Source: Zwartia hollandica (GTDB lineage Bacteria; Pseudomonadota; Gammaproteobacteria; Burkholderiales; Burkholderiaceae_B). Taken from it: 64,000 nt of DNA. Shown here piece after piece: positions 29,510-39,838 of this stretch (within the stretch, counting starts at the first letter, position 1; the number at the start of each line of letters is the position of its first letter). The DNA is taken from NCBI RefSeq assembly GCF_019923725.1, contig NZ_JAHXRI010000001.1, positions 186,001 through 250,000 on the forward strand. Reading direction: 5' to 3'. A model generated the notes under the pieces. That model had not been told where the DNA came from, made no database searches, and was given only the letters and a program-made list of their open reading frames with translations. The position numbers were made by a program, and so were the translations under genes.

Positions 29510-30348
29510 GGAGAGTGTCCCAGAAAAAGATAAGCCAACGGCACGACAGCAACAACCGCATCAATTCGATCGTATACACCACCATGGCCTGGAAGAAGAC
29601 TACTTGAGTCTTTCATCGACGCACGTCTTTTTAAAAGCGACTCGAACAAGTCCCCACCGATAGAAAACAGAGCCAAAAACACCGACAGCACAGCTGCGCC
29701 AAACAAACCCCAGCGTTGCGCCAACTCAAAGCCGAAGCTGTCGGGCAAATACAGGGCTGTTCCAACCACCCAAGCTACAACACCTATGACACCGACCAGT
29801 GCGCCCTCGACTGTCTTTCCAGGACTAATGCGCGGGGCAAGCTTGCGACGTCCAAAGGCCCTGCCGGCAAAATAAGCGAAGATATCAGCGATCCAAATGA
29901 CCGCCAACATCGTGAGAACGAACTGAGCGCCTTTGGCCAAAAAGAGCCAAGCCAGACTAGACCATGTCGCTAAAAGCGTGATTGCGGCAAACAGGCTCCA
30001 CAACAATGCGGACTGGCGAACATGCGTTTGAGCTCTTAGCAGCGCAGCACTGACAAACACGAGCCAACCAAAGACACAAAACAGAGTCGACCAAAGCAGC
30101 AACCTCTGGTCACCGGAACCGGATGGCATCCACATCCAGGCCTGAGTGACCGTGATGACAAAAAGCAGAAGCCCCATGAATAATGGCAGCTGCGTACCGC
30201 GTCCCCAAAGCAAACGACCCCACTCCCATGCGGCAAGCGCGCAGGTCAAGGACAAGAAGATAAGAAAAGGCCAAGCTGAAGGGATCGACAACAGCACCGT
30301 CAAGAGACACAGCAGCACAACGGCAGTGATCACGCGCTGTCCGAGCAT
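29503..30348 (-). CDS. cdsA: Phosphatidate cytidylyltransferase
   Basis: Makes CDP-diacylglycerol, the branch point of phospholipid synthesis, at the inner membrane. The 281-residue polytopic protein ends with the family signature spread over [33 protein letters not shown] and [15 protein letters not shown]. Several hydrophobic segments occupy the first 170 residues. It overlaps dxr and starts three bases after the uppS stop, so the block is a single transcript. Confidence 0.96.
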   Translation of the reverse strand: MLGQRVITAVVLLCLLTVLLSIPSAWPFLIFLSLTCALAAWEWGRLLWGRGTQLPLFMGLLLFVITVTQAWMWMPSGSGDQRLLLWSTLFCVFGWLVFVSAALLRAQTHVRQSALLWSLFAAITLLATWSSLAWLFLAKGAQFVLTMLAVIWIADIFAYFAGRAFGRRKLAPRISPGKTVEGALVGVIGVVAWVVGTALYLPDSFGFELAQRWGLFGAAVLSVFLALFSIGGDLFESLLKRRASMKDSSSLLPGHGGVYDRIDAVVAVVPLAYLFLGHSPW

Positions 30349-30351
30349 GAT

Positions 30352-31116
30352 CTACGTCTTCGCTGTGCCATGCACCTGAGCGCTAGTGCGACCAAAGCGT
30401 CGCTCGCGGGTGCTGTACCAGTCAAAGGCCTGGCGTAACTCTTGTTCGCCAAAATCGGGCCAGTAGCAGTCGGTAAAAAATAACTCGGTATAAGCTAACT
30501 GCCAGATTAGAAAATTCGAAATTCGTTGCTCGCCACCCGTCCGAATAAACAAATCGGGCTCTGGAGCCCATGCCATCGAAAGATGATTGGAGAGCAGTTG
30601 CTCGTCTAGTTGTTCTGGGTTGGCCACCAACTCTGGGTGAGCAGCGAGCATACGACGGGTCGCCTGCAAAATATCCCATCGTCCACCGTAATTGGCCGCG
30701 ATGGTTAGGTGTAGCGCATCGTTTTGAGCGGTGCTGTCCTGAGCTTGCGTAATCAACTCCTGCAGCTTAGGCTCAAAAGGACTGAGGTCTCCGACCACAC
30801 GTAATCTCACACCCTGCTCTTGCAAGCGCGACACCTCTCGCTCAAGAGCCTGCACGAATAATCGCATGAGCAACGAGACTTCATCCGCAGGCCGTCGCCA
30901 GTTTTCAGAGCTGAACGCGAAAAGTGTTAAGTAGCGTACACCTGCGTTACCGCAGGTCTCGACTGCGCGACGCACGGACTGCACACCCTTAGCATGCCCT
31001 GCCGTACGAGGGAGAAATCGCTGCGAGGCCCAGCGGCCGTTGCCATCCATAATGATCGCAACGTGTTCTGGGGTCGCCGACGTACTCGGCACGGTTTTAG
31101 TTGAGCTGATCGCCAT
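30352..31116 (-). CDS. uppS: Undecaprenyl diphosphate synthase
   Basis: A cis-prenyltransferase making the C55 lipid carrier for peptidoglycan and O-antigen units. In the 254-residue protein, [15 protein letters not shown] contains the catalytic Asp. Downstream are [20 protein letters not shown] and the C-terminal [19 protein letters not shown]. It is encoded 12 bases after frr, upstream of cdsA. Confidence 0.97.
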   Translation of the reverse strand: MAISSTKTVPSTSATPEHVAIIMDGNGRWASQRFLPRTAGHAKGVQSVRRAVETCGNAGVRYLTLFAFSSENWRRPADEVSLLMRLFVQALEREVSRLQEQGVRLRVVGDLSPFEPKLQELITQAQDSTAQNDALHLTIAANYGGRWDILQATRRMLAAHPELVANPEQLDEQLLSNHLSMAWAPEPDLFIRTGGEQRISNFLIWQLAYTELFFTDCYWPDFGEQELRQAFDWYSTRERRFGRTSAQVHGTAKT

Positions 31117-31128
31117 AAATAAGACGGA

Positions 31129-31689
31129 TTAAACCGTCATGATCTCGGCTTCTTTTTGGGCGACCAACTTGTCTATTTCTGTGACGCAACGATCTGTCAG
31201 TTTTTGTACGATATCTTGCGCGCGACGCTCGTCATCCTCAGAAATTGTCTTGTCTTTAACGAGTTTTTTGAAGCTGTCATTTGCATCGCGACGCAAATTA
31301 CGCACAGCAATCTTTGCATCCTCACCCTCAGACTTCACCACCTTATTGAGGTCACGGCGGCGCTCCTCGGTGAGGGCCGGCATCGGCACGCGGATACTGT
31401 CTCCCATTCCAATCGGATTTAAGCCTAAATCGGAGTCCCGAATCGCTTTCTCTACGGTCCCTCCAAGGTTCTTTTCCCAAACCTGAACGTTGATCGTGCG
31501 AGCATCCAAGAGTGTCACGTTAGCGACTTGTGAAATTGGCACAGGAGAGCCGTAGTACTCAACTTGAACGTGATCAAGAATCCCGGTGTGGGCACGTCCC
31601 GTACGAATTTTCGCAAGATTGCTTTTAAGGGTCTCAAGCGACTTGCTCATCCGAGCTTCAATCGATTTCTGTATTTCGGCAGTACTCAT
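31129..31689 (-). CDS. frr: Ribosome recycling factor
   Basis: Splits post-termination ribosomes together with EF-G. 186 residues, with typical segments [38 protein letters not shown] and [17 protein letters not shown]. Two ATG codons stand in tandem; I prefer the second (31689), since AGAGGG is seven bases upstream of it and only four from the first, and it gives the family's usual length. It sits nine to twelve bases after pyrH, ahead of uppS. Confidence 0.97.
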   Translation of the reverse strand: MSTAEIQKSIEARMSKSLETLKSNLAKIRTGRAHTGILDHVQVEYYGSPVPISQVANVTLLDARTINVQVWEKNLGGTVEKAIRDSDLGLNPIGMGDSIRVPMPALTEERRRDLNKVVKSEGEDAKIAVRNLRRDANDSFKKLVKDKTISEDDERRAQDIVQKLTDRCVTEIDKLVAQKEAEIMTV

Positions 31690-31700
31690 CATTTATCCCT

Positions 31701-32417
31701 CTAGACATGAACGAGCGTACCCTCGTCCTCACCACTTACAGCGCGCTTAAGCGCACCAGGCTTATTGATTGAAAACACCTTGATTGGCAACTTTTGATCA
31801 CGACACAATGCGAAAGCCGTCGCATCCATCACCTCGAGCCGACGCATAATGACCTCGTCGAAACTAATCCGCGCATAACGCGTGGCGGCGGGATCCTTTT
31901 TTGGATCGGCCGTATAGATGCCATCGACCTTGGTCGCCTTGAGCACAACTTCCGCACCAATTTCAGCGCCTCGTAGGGCCGCTGCAGTGTCGGTCGTAAA
32001 AAACGGATTACCCGTTCCAGCGGCAAATATGACGACTTTCCCCTCTTCGAGGTAGCGCAACGCTTTGGGACGAATATAGGGTTCGACGACTTGTTCGATA
32101 TTCAGTGCAGACTGAACACGGGCGTCAACACCCCTGTGCTTCAGTGCGTCCTGTAAGGCCAAGGCATTCATCACTGTCGCCATCATGCCCATGTAATCGG
32201 CTGTCGCACGATCCATACCTTGGGCGCCCGGCGCTACGCCGCGAAAGATGTTGCCGCCACCAATCACGATGGCCAACTGCACGCCCATGGCGACGACCTC
32301 GGCGACCTCATCGGTCATTCGCATAATCGTCGCGCGATTGATACCGAAAGCGTCATCACCCATGAGCGCTTCGCCAGACAGTTTGAGGAGAACTCGTTTA
32401 TGCATTCTGCTGGTCAT
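31701..32417 (-). CDS. pyrH: UMP kinase
   Basis: Phosphorylates UMP to UDP; bacterial UMP kinases are hexameric and GTP-activated. In the 238 residues, [19 protein letters not shown] is the N-terminal nucleotide-binding signature, [11 protein letters not shown] the glycine loop, and [19 protein letters not shown] a conserved UMP-binding segment. It lies about 90 bases after tsf, behind a hairpin terminator, so it may have its own promoter as well as read-through. Confidence 0.97.
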   Translation of the reverse strand: MTSRMHKRVLLKLSGEALMGDDAFGINRATIMRMTDEVAEVVAMGVQLAIVIGGGNIFRGVAPGAQGMDRATADYMGMMATVMNALALQDALKHRGVDARVQSALNIEQVVEPYIRPKALRYLEEGKVVIFAAGTGNPFFTTDTAAALRGAEIGAEVVLKATKVDGIYTADPKKDPAATRYARISFDEVIMRRLEVMDATAFALCRDQKLPIKVFSINKPGALKRAVSGEDEGTLVHV

Positions 32418-32464
32418 ATGCGTTATTTTTCCGGGATATTGATCACGAACAAAAGTGTAAACGA

Positions 32465-32497
32465 AAGCCGGGCGGCCATTACTGCGCCGCCCGGCTT
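32465..32497 (-). terminator. Intrinsic terminator downstream of tsf
   Basis: A GC-rich hairpin lies just past the tsf stop. The 12-base-pair arms (plus strand AAGCCGGGCGGC and GCCGCCCGGCTT) flank a nine-base loop. On the minus strand it is followed by TTTCGTTT, a broken U-tract. It would separate rpsB-tsf from pyrH-frr, probably leakily. Confidence 0.8.
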
Positions 32498-32508
32498 AGA
32501 GTACAAAA

Positions 32509-33387
32509 TTATGCGTTTCCGGCAGCAGCGGCAGCCACTTCAGCAGCAAAATCGCTGGTTTTCTTCTCGATGCCTTCGCCCACCACAAAAAGTGAGAAGC
32601 CTGCAATCGATGCGCTTTTTTCTTTCAGCATCTGGGCAACTGACTGTTTATCGTTTTTAACGAACGGCTGCGATAGCAGTGCCACTTCCTTGAGAAACTT
32701 CTGAACCGAGCCCTCAACCATCTTTTCAACGATTTCCGCCGGTTTACCGGACTCGGCTGCCTTTTGGCGCGCAACCGAACGTTCGGTCTCTTTGTCTGCC
32801 TCTGAAACGCCGGTCTCGTCCACTGCGCGTGGCTTTGTCGCGGCTATGTGCATCGCCAAATCTTTGCCCACCTCGTCCGGACCAGAAAACTCCACCAACA
32901 CACCAATCTTGCCGCTGTGAACATAGCTAGCAAGCTTGTTTGCCGTGTTGTAGCGTTGAAAGCGTCGAACAGAAATGTTCTCGCCGATTTTGCCAATCAA
33001 GGCTGTGCGCACTGAGTCAACCGTACCATCACCAAAAGCAGTTGCCGACAATGCAGCTACGTCGGATATTGAAGACGTTGCCACAAGTTTGGCGATATTA
33101 GCGACAAATGCGACAAAGTCGTCATTCTTAGCGACAAAGTCCGTTTCACAGTTGATTTCGACAACAGCACCCTGCTTTGCATCGGGTGAAATGTACAAGC
33201 CGATTAGTCCTTCAGCGGTCACACGACTTGCTGCCTTGCTAGCTTTGCTGCCAAGCTTGACACGCAAGATCTCTTCGGCGCGTGCCATATCGCCAGCCGC
33301 TTCTGTCAAGGCTTTCTTACATTCCATCATTGGCGCGTCGGTTTTCTCGCGCAGTTCTTTAACCATTGCGGCGGTGATTTCAGCCAT
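32509..33387 (-). CDS. tsf: Elongation factor Ts
   Basis: The guanine-nucleotide exchange factor for EF-Tu. The 292-residue protein begins with the UBA-like domain ([20 protein letters not shown]), with the TDAPMM motif, and continues to the core segments [20 protein letters not shown] and [13 protein letters not shown]. It follows rpsB by 98 bases, as in most bacteria, and the pair is usually autoregulated by S2. Confidence 0.97.
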   Translation of the reverse strand: MAEITAAMVKELREKTDAPMMECKKALTEAAGDMARAEEILRVKLGSKASKAASRVTAEGLIGLYISPDAKQGAVVEINCETDFVAKNDDFVAFVANIAKLVATSSISDVAALSATAFGDGTVDSVRTALIGKIGENISVRRFQRYNTANKLASYVHSGKIGVLVEFSGPDEVGKDLAMHIAATKPRAVDETGVSEADKETERSVARQKAAESGKPAEIVEKMVEGSVQKFLKEVALLSQPFVKNDKQSVAQMLKEKSASIAGFSLFVVGEGIEKKTSDFAAEVAAAAAGNA

Positions 33388-33462
33388 AACTACTCCAGAT
33401 TGTGTTGTGCCCGCCCTAAGCCAGCAGGCTCAGGGTCGGGCAAGATAGACAAGCGCCAAATA

Positions 33463-33479
33463 ACCGCGCAGAGCGCGGT
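33463..33479. other. Small hairpin in the rpsB-tsf spacer
   Basis: ACCGCGC, three-base loop, GCGCGGT lies just past the rpsB stop (33486). No U-run follows on the minus strand. It may be an attenuating or RNA-stabilising hairpin that sets the ratio of S2 to EF-Ts. This is inference only. Confidence 0.45.
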
Positions 33480-33485
33480 GGCTAC

Positions 33486-34232
33486 CTAGGCTTTCGCCTG
33501 ATCGACTTCGATGAACTCTTCGCCCTGCGCGAGTTCTTCAACCAAACCGTTCACATTGTCTGTACGCCCGGCGAGTACTGCGTCAGCCACGCCTTTCGCG
33601 TACAGTGCGATGGCCTTGGCAGAGTCATCATTACCAGGAATGATGTAATCAATGCCATCTGGGGAGTGGTTGGTATCAACCACAGCAACCACAGGGATGC
33701 CCAAAGCTTTAGCTTCTGCAACCGCAATCTTGTGGTATCCCACATCAATCATGAAAATTGCGCTAGGCAGACCGTTCATGTCCTTGATGCCGCCGATCGA
33801 CTTGTTTAGCTTATCGAGTTCGCGTTGAAACATCAGGCCTTCTTTCTTGGTCATGCGCTCCGTACCGCCTTCGGCGATCATCACTTCCATATCTTTTAAG
33901 CGCTTGATCGAGCTCTTCACCGTCTTGAAGTTAGTGAGCATTCCGCCCAACCAACGGCTATCAACGAAAGGCATACCTGCACGTTGCGCTTCAGCCGCAA
34001 CGAGTTCGCGCGCAGCGCGTTTTGTACCAACAAACAGAACGTTACCGCCCTTGGCCGCAACCTGGCGCAGAAACTTAGTCGCCTCTTGGTAGTTTGCGAC
34101 TGTTTTCTCGAGGTTGATAATATGGATTTTGTTGCGATGGCCGAAAATAAAGGGGGCCATCTTAGGATTCCAATAACGGGTCTGGTGACCGAAGTGCACG
34201 CCCGCTTCCAACATTTCACGCATTAACGACAT
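33486..34232 (-). CDS. rpsB: 30S ribosomal protein S2
   Basis: A 248-residue small-subunit protein that begins [20 protein letters not shown]. Other typical segments are [37 protein letters not shown] and [20 protein letters not shown] start it at ATG 34232, which matches the family and is preceded by CGGAG; the frame is open upstream but reads leader RNA. First gene of the long minus-strand supercluster that runs to the TrmH-like gene. Confidence 0.97.
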   Translation of the reverse strand: MSLMREMLEAGVHFGHQTRYWNPKMAPFIFGHRNKIHIINLEKTVANYQEATKFLRQVAAKGGNVLFVGTKRAARELVAAEAQRAGMPFVDSRWLGGMLTNFKTVKSSIKRLKDMEVMIAEGGTERMTKKEGLMFQRELDKLNKSIGGIKDMNGLPSAIFMIDVGYHKIAVAEAKALGIPVVAVVDTNHSPDGIDYIIPGNDDSAKAIALYAKGVADAVLAGRTDNVNGLVEELAQGEEFIEVDQAKA

Positions 34233-34399
34233 AGTAAGAGCTCCGAGGGTTAGGTCTAGTGAGACGCCTGCACCAGCAACAGCCTTGAGGCTGCGCACTG
34301 GCACCCTGGCGGCGCATCACGCGATTTACAAATAAACCGTTAAAAAACAACGGTAAGCCTATAATTCTACTATCTTTCACCCTCAATACTCAAGTCAAC
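34233..34399 (-). promoter_or_regulatory. rpsB leader and divergent rpsB/map promoter region
   Basis: The 167 bases between rpsB and map must hold both promoters and the rpsB leader. On the minus strand the leader contains a short perfect hairpin (CAGCC, four-base loop, GGCTG at 34280-34293) and GC-rich sequence upstream of it. S2 is known to autoregulate through its leader in other proteobacteria, so this is a candidate site. On the plus strand TATAAT at 34360-34365 is a good -10 for map; no convincing -35 was found. Confidence 0.4.
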
Positions 34400-35200
34400 A
34401 TGGGTTTAGTCACCAATTCGATCGATTTAGACCGCATGCGGGCGGCCTGCAAAGACGCCGCGCGAGTGCTGGATTTCATTACCCCCTACGTAAAGCCCGG
34501 CGTCACGACCGGAGAGCTCGATAGGCTTTGCCTAGACTTCCTGACAAACGTGCTGCAGGTCAAATCGGCGACGGTGGGCTACGCCCCACCCGGTTACCCC
34601 CCGTTCCCTGGCGCTATTTGCACGTCGGTCAACCACCAGGTCTGCCATGGAATTCCCGGAGACAAGGTCTTGAAAAATGGCGACGTGTTGAACATCGACG
34701 TGACAATCATCAAGGAAGGCTGGTTCGGTGACACGAGCCGGATGTATTACGTCGGGGAGCCCTCGATTCTAGCCAAGCGTCTGACTGAGGTCACATTTGA
34801 CTGCATGTGGCTGGGGATTGCTCAGGTTAAGCCCGGCAATACCCTTGGAGACATCGGCCAGGCAATTCAGCGACACGCCGAGGAGAACGGTTTTTCCGTT
34901 GTGCGGGAGTTTTGCGGACACGGAATTGGTAAGGTGTTTCACCAAGACCCTCAAATTCTGCACTATGGTAAAGCCGGCACTGGTCAACGCCTTGAACCAG
35001 GGTTGATATTTACGATCGAACCGATGATTAACGCTGGACGACGTGAGATTCGACAACTGGCTGATGGCTGGACCGTCGTCACACGCGATCACAGCCTCTC
35101 CGCGCAATGGGAGCACAGCGTGCTCGTGACCGAGACCGGTTTCGAGGTCATGACGATCTCTGACGGCATGCCAGCGCCTCCCGCATTCATCACCACATAG
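34400..35200 (+). CDS. map: Methionine aminopeptidase, type I
   Basis: Removes the initiator Met from nascent proteins. 266 residues, pita-bread fold. Metal ligands lie in NIDVTIIKEGWFGDTSRM (two Asp), FCGHGIGKVFHQDPQI (His), IFTIEPMI (Glu) and WEHSVLVTETG (Glu). It diverges from rpsB and runs directly into glnD, with which it probably forms one transcript; map-glnD is a common pair. Confidence 0.97.
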   Translation: MGLVTNSIDLDRMRAACKDAARVLDFITPYVKPGVTTGELDRLCLDFLTNVLQVKSATVGYAPPGYPPFPGAICTSVNHQVCHGIPGDKVLKNGDVLNIDVTIIKEGWFGDTSRMYYVGEPSILAKRLTEVTFDCMWLGIAQVKPGNTLGDIGQAIQRHAEENGFSVVREFCGHGIGKVFHQDPQILHYGKAGTGQRLEPGLIFTIEPMINAGRREIRQLADGWTVVTRDHSLSAQWEHSVLVTETGFEVMTISDGMPAPPAFITT

Positions 35201-35234
35201 TTTGATTGAACTTCGCAACGCCTGCTTCGACAAC

Positions 35235-37823
35235 ATGACTGATACAACAACACTCGCTTCTATCCGCAGTCACGCTCAGGCCGCGCGTTTATCAGCCATC
35301 GAGGCCTATCGCACCAAGCCACAGGCAGACAAGTTACTTGGTGCGCTACGTCAGTGCGCTGATCAGGCCCTGCGCAGTTTGCTTAAACATCTACCACTCC
35401 CCAAAGGTGCAGCGCTTGCTGCCGTTGGTGGCTACGGCAGAGGAGAACTGTATCCTTTCTCCGATGTCGATCTGTTGATCTTGCTGCCCAAAGAGCCAAG
35501 CGAGAGTGATGAATCAGCGCTCAGCGCACTTGTTGCCGCGATGTGGGACATCGGCCTAGAGCCGGGTTGCAGTGTTCGAACAATCGAACAATGTGTATCC
35601 GAAGCAAGAGGCGATATCACTGTAGAGACGTCACTGCTCGAGACGCGCTGGATTGCCGGCAGTCGTAAGTTGACGCAGTCACTGCATCAACGCATGACCG
35701 AGCACCTTGATGCCCGTGTTTTCTTTCAAAGCAAGCGGGCCGAGATGCAGCAACGGCATGCGCGTTATCAGGATACTCCCTACTCTCTCGAGCCGAACTG
35801 CAAAGAATCACCAGGCGGCCTGCGTGACCTGCAAGTGATTATGTGGATGGCACGTGCGGCAGGCTTTGGTAATAGTTGGCAGAAAATCGCCAATGCCGGC
35901 CTGCTCACCTCCGCAGAGGCGCGTGACTTAAGACGCGCGGAGCAGGCCTTTAAGCGAGTGCGAATCGAAGTACATCTCTTGGCTAAGCGTCGTGAGGATC
36001 GCTTGTTGTTTGATCTACAGCATGGCCTAGCACAGGCGTATGGCATCGAAGCGACCGCAACACGGCGCGCGAGTGAAATTCTGATGCAACGCTACTACTG
36101 GGCGGCAAGGTTGGTGACACAGCTCAACACACTCCTCGTCCAAAATATCGAAGAAAACTTGTTTCCTCCAAATCGCGATGAAGTCCGACCGATCAATAGC
36201 TTTTACGTCGCGCACCGAAATCGGTTGGACATCATCGACGACGAGGTTTTTGAACAGCACCCCGAGCAGCTCTTAGGCGTGTTCTTGGTGATGCAACAAC
36301 ACCCTGATTTAACAGAGCTCTCTGGACGAGCACTGCGTGCAATTTGGCACGCACGTCATCGTATTGACGCGCAGTTTCGACGCTCGCAAACCAATCGTGC
36401 TTTGTTTCTGCAAATATTGCAACAGCCACATGGCATTGTGCATGCGATGCGACGCATGACAATGCTAAACATTCTGCCCCGTTACCTGCCCGTATTTCGC
36501 CTTGTTGTGGGTCAGATGCAGCACGACCTGTTTCACGTATACACGGTTGATCAGCATACGCTAGCCGTCTTGCGCAATCTGCGCCGGTTCACAATGCCCG
36601 AACATGCGCAAGAGTATCCACTCGCAAGCAGACTGACGGCCAGCTTTGATCGCCACTGGTTACTCTACGTTGCAGCGCTATTTCACGATATCGCGAAGGG
36701 GCGAGGCGGAGACCACTCCACCTTAGGTGCCGAGGAAGTCAAGCGCTTTGCTCGCGATCATGGCCTGTCTAAAGAAGATACAAACCTGGTCGTATTCCTC
36801 GTCCACCGCCATCTGCTGATGTCTCACGTCGCACAGAAAAAAGACTTGTCAGACCCAGAGGTCATCAAAGAGTTTGCAACATTGGTCGAGACTCCGAGGC
36901 GGTTAACGGCGTTATACCTGTTGACCGTCGCCGATATTCGCGGCACAAGCCCTAAAGTCTGGAACGCTTGGAAAGGTAAATTGCTTGAAGACCTTTACAA
37001 CCAAACCCGCGCGACCTTCAGTGGTACAAGCGACGATGCGAACACTGTGCTGCGACAGCGGATGGAAGAAGCGTCCGGCCTTGTTCGCCTCGCGGGTTTA
37101 CGTGACGAAACGAGAGAGGCATTTTGGAAGCAGTTGGATGTCGCCTACTTTTTACGCCATGAAGCAAGTGAAATCGCCTGGCATACAAGACACTTGTATC
37201 ACCGCGTCGGGACAACCCAAACGATTGTGAAGGCACGACCTACTGACGGGGGCGAAGGCATACAAGTCCTGGTCTACACAAAGGATGTTGCAGATCTTTT
37301 TGCACGCATCTGTGGCTATTTTGCGCGGCGTCTCATCAGCATTCAAGATGCGCGCATTCACACGACGCGCGATGGCTATGCCTTGGACAGCTTTGTGGTG
37401 CTACCGACTGATGGCAACGAAGATTTGCGAACGATTGCGGCACTTATTGAACACGAACTTACACAGCATTTAGATGCACCACAAGACGCAAGCGGAGCCG
37501 CTGATGCCTTTGGCCTAAGGCCATCCCGGCTTTCCAAAGCCTTTCCCTTCCCACCGATCGTTGAGCTCTATCCCGACGAGCGCAGCCAGAGCTGGCGCCT
37601 AGACGTCATCGCCAGTGATCGCCCCGGCCTGCTCGGCGACATCGCTCAAGTGTTTGTGTCCTATGCAATCAACCTGCAAACGGCTAAGGTCATGACGCTG
37701 GGCGACCGGATCGAAGATGTGTTCGTCATCAGTGGTGACACCCTCGCACAACCACGCACACAGCGACAGTTCGAACGTGCTCTGCTAGCTGTACTAGGCG
37801 TGGAGCAAAAGAATGCAGCCTGA
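35235..37823 (+). CDS. glnD: PII uridylyltransferase/uridylyl-removing enzyme
   Basis: The nitrogen sensor that uridylylates PII when glutamine is low and deuridylylates it when glutamine is high. About 862 residues: a nucleotidyltransferase domain with GGYGRGELYPFSDVDLLIL (catalytic Asp pair) near residues 65-82, an HD domain with ALFHDIAKGRGGDHS near residue 475, and two C-terminal ACT domains (the second near DVIASDRPGLLGDIAQVFV) that bind glutamine. I chose the ATG at 35235; a TTG at 35202 directly after map would add 11 residues. It connects to the ntrBC-glnA genes at the right end of the window. Confidence 0.95.
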   Translation: MTDTTTLASIRSHAQAARLSAIEAYRTKPQADKLLGALRQCADQALRSLLKHLPLPKGAALAAVGGYGRGELYPFSDVDLLILLPKEPSESDESALSALVAAMWDIGLEPGCSVRTIEQCVSEARGDITVETSLLETRWIAGSRKLTQSLHQRMTEHLDARVFFQSKRAEMQQRHARYQDTPYSLEPNCKESPGGLRDLQVIMWMARAAGFGNSWQKIANAGLLTSAEARDLRRAEQAFKRVRIEVHLLAKRREDRLLFDLQHGLAQAYGIEATATRRASEILMQRYYWAARLVTQLNTLLVQNIEENLFPPNRDEVRPINSFYVAHRNRLDIIDDEVFEQHPEQLLGVFLVMQQHPDLTELSGRALRAIWHARHRIDAQFRRSQTNRALFLQILQQPHGIVHAMRRMTMLNILPRYLPVFRLVVGQMQHDLFHVYTVDQHTLAVLRNLRRFTMPEHAQEYPLASRLTASFDRHWLLYVAALFHDIAKGRGGDHSTLGAEEVKRFARDHGLSKEDTNLVVFLVHRHLLMSHVAQKKDLSDPEVIKEFATLVETPRRLTALYLLTVADIRGTSPKVWNAWKGKLLEDLYNQTRATFSGTSDDANTVLRQRMEEASGLVRLAGLRDETREAFWKQLDVAYFLRHEASEIAWHTRHLYHRVGTTQTIVKARPTDGGEGIQVLVYTKDVADLFARICGYFARRLISIQDARIHTTRDGYALDSFVVLPTDGNEDLRTIAALIEHELTQHLDAPQDASGAADAFGLRPSRLSKAFPFPPIVELYPDERSQSWRLDVIASDRPGLLGDIAQVFVSYAINLQTAKVMTLGDRIEDVFVISGDTLAQPRTQRQFERALLAVLGVEQKNAA

Positions 37824-38304
37824 TCAACGCGCTCAGCTATACATCGCATCGATTAGTTTGCTTGCAGTGCTTATTGCGCTGGTATCGCAACATGTCTATG
37901 ACATGCAACCTTGTGCCTGGTGTGTGGCCCAACGCATGCTGTATTTGCTCATTGCAGCCGTTGGTTTTTTGGGCTCACTCGGACAAGCGCAACGAACAAA
38001 ACTCGCATTATGCTTTGCGCTCATACTATCGATTGCCTTAGCTGGCATTACGGCCGCGATCTACCAAGCACAAGTTGCATCGCAAAGTTTCTCATGCGCA
38101 CAGAGCCTAGCAGATCAATGGATGACAAAGACCGGGCTAGAGTCTGCGGTGCCATGGCTGTTTGGCATCTACGCAAGCTGCATGGACGCTCGCATTACGC
38201 TGTTGGGCATCGAATACGCTTATTGGAGTCTGACGTTGTTTGCGTTGATTGCGCTTGCCTCGGTCTATCGACTCAGTTGTCTTCTGCGGCGTAACCCATA
38301 TTAA
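37813..38304 (+). CDS. dsbB: Disulfide bond formation protein DsbB
   Basis: An inner-membrane protein of 163 residues with four hydrophobic segments that reoxidises DsbA and passes electrons to quinones. The first redox pair is seen in QPCAWCVAQRM after the first membrane segment. The second pair is FSCAQ and YASCMDA in the second periplasmic loop, as in the family. It overlaps the end of glnD by 11 bases and the end of the convergent purF by 32. No dsbA is in the window. Confidence 0.92.
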   Translation: MQPDQRAQLYIASISLLAVLIALVSQHVYDMQPCAWCVAQRMLYLLIAAVGFLGSLGQAQRTKLALCFALILSIALAGITAAIYQAQVASQSFSCAQSLADQWMTKTGLESAVPWLFGIYASCMDARITLLGIEYAYWSLTLFALIALASVYRLSCLLRRNPY

Positions 38305-39787
38305 AGAGTAGTCCACTCGCCTCATCTTGCGCATTGTGTCGGCTGCGACCCAGTCGCTCTAAGTATTCGGGCGTAATATCGCCAGTGACATAGTCTCCGG
38401 TAAAGCAAGAATTATCGAATCTTGTTAATGCAGGATTCAAGTCAGTGACGGACTTTTGCATTGAAGCAATATCTTGATATACCAATGCATCAGCACCAAT
38501 AATTTTTGCAATTTCCGCCTCATCGCGTCCGGTCGCAATCAATTCCTTTTGGGTGGGCATATCGATGCCGTACACATTCTGGTAGCGCACGGGTGGCGCA
38601 GCAGAGGCCATGTACACCTTGTTTGCACCAGCGGCGCGCGCCATATCCACAATCTCTCGACTCGTAGTGCCTCGAACGATCGAATCGTCTACGAGCAGTA
38701 CATTTTTACCTTTAAACTCCATCCCAATCGTATTCAGTTTTTGACGCACAGATTTTTTTCGGACAGCCTGCCCGGGCATAATGAACGTGCGACCGACGTA
38801 TCTATTTTTAATGAGTCCTTCGCGGTAGTTCAACCCAAGTCGATCTGCGAGTTGCATAGCGGAAGGACGCGATGAGTCAGGGATAGGCATCACAACATCA
38901 ATGTCACCGAGTCTAAGAGTCTTGGCTAATTTATCTGCCAAATACTCGCCCATTTTTAAGCGCGAGCCATAGACCGAGACACCATCCAAGACAGAGTCAG
39001 GCCTAGCAAAGTAAACGTACTCAAAAATACAGGGCGCGTGCACCGTGGAGGCCGCACAAAGTTCACTGCTCAACTTGCCATCCAGAGATATAAAAATCGC
39101 CTCGCCTGGCGCCACATCCCGCACGAACTGAAAGCCTGAGCCTTCTAACGCAACCGACTCGGATGCGACCATCCATTCCGATCCCTGATCCGTATCAAAA
39201 CGCCCCAAACACAACGGCCGAATGCCATGTGGATCGCGGAACGCCAGCAATCCATAGCCAGAAATCTGCGCAACGACTGCATAGGCGCCCTTCACCCGCT
39301 GATGGACCGCCTTAACCGACTTGAATATTGCAGTTTCATCCAGAGACACGCCATTCGCAGCCCGCTGCAACTCATGCGCGAGAACATTGAGCAGCACCTC
39401 GGAGTCAGAATTCGTATTGATATGCCGCTGGTCTACTTTAAACAACGATTCGCGCAGCTCGTGCCAGTTCGTCAGATTACCGTTATGTGCGAAGGTGATG
39501 CCAAATGGCGCGTTGACATAAAACGGCTGAGCTTCTTCTACGCTTTCAGAAGAACCCGCCGTAGGGTAGCGGACCTGCCCAATGCCAGAAGTGCCAGGCA
39601 ATGACCGCATATTGCGTGTACGAAAGACATCACGAACTAAGCCATGCGCCTTGTACATATTGAAATGATTGCCGTTCGATGTCGCAATGCCTGCAGCGTC
39701 CTGACCCCGGTGCTGCAGCAACAACAAGCTATCGTAAAGCAACTGATTAACCGGTCCGCGACCAATGACTCCGACAATTCCGCACAT
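38273..39787 (-). CDS. purF: Amidophosphoribosyltransferase
   Basis: First committed step of purine synthesis: PRPP plus glutamine gives phosphoribosylamine. The 504-residue protein starts MCGIVGVIG, with Cys2 as the glutaminase nucleophile after Met removal. The PRPP loop NVLLVDDSIVRGTTSREIV lies in the C-terminal phosphoribosyltransferase domain. It is last in folC-SPOR-cvpA-purF, the usual order. Its 3' end overlaps the convergent dsbB by 32 bases. Confidence 0.97.
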   Translation of the reverse strand: MCGIVGVIGRGPVNQLLYDSLLLLQHRGQDAAGIATSNGNHFNMYKAHGLVRDVFRTRNMRSLPGTSGIGQVRYPTAGSSESVEEAQPFYVNAPFGITFAHNGNLTNWHELRESLFKVDQRHINTNSDSEVLLNVLAHELQRAANGVSLDETAIFKSVKAVHQRVKGAYAVVAQISGYGLLAFRDPHGIRPLCLGRFDTDQGSEWMVASESVALEGSGFQFVRDVAPGEAIFISLDGKLSSELCAASTVHAPCIFEYVYFARPDSVLDGVSVYGSRLKMGEYLADKLAKTLRLGDIDVVMPIPDSSRPSAMQLADRLGLNYREGLIKNRYVGRTFIMPGQAVRKKSVRQKLNTIGMEFKGKNVLLVDDSIVRGTTSREIVDMARAAGANKVYMASAAPPVRYQNVYGIDMPTQKELIATGRDEAEIAKIIGADALVYQDIASMQKSVTDLNPALTRFDNSCFTGDYVTGDITPEYLERLGRSRHNAQDEASGLLFNMGYAAEDN

Positions 39788-39838
39788 GAAAATTCCTGAT
39801 ATCGGTTAAACCGAAAAAATAAAGCACGAAGACCACAT

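Noticed and set aside
34336-34354. ACCGTT/AACGGT inverted repeat in the rpsB/map spacer as an operator.
   Set aside because: A short repeat in AT-rich DNA, no known regulator motif.
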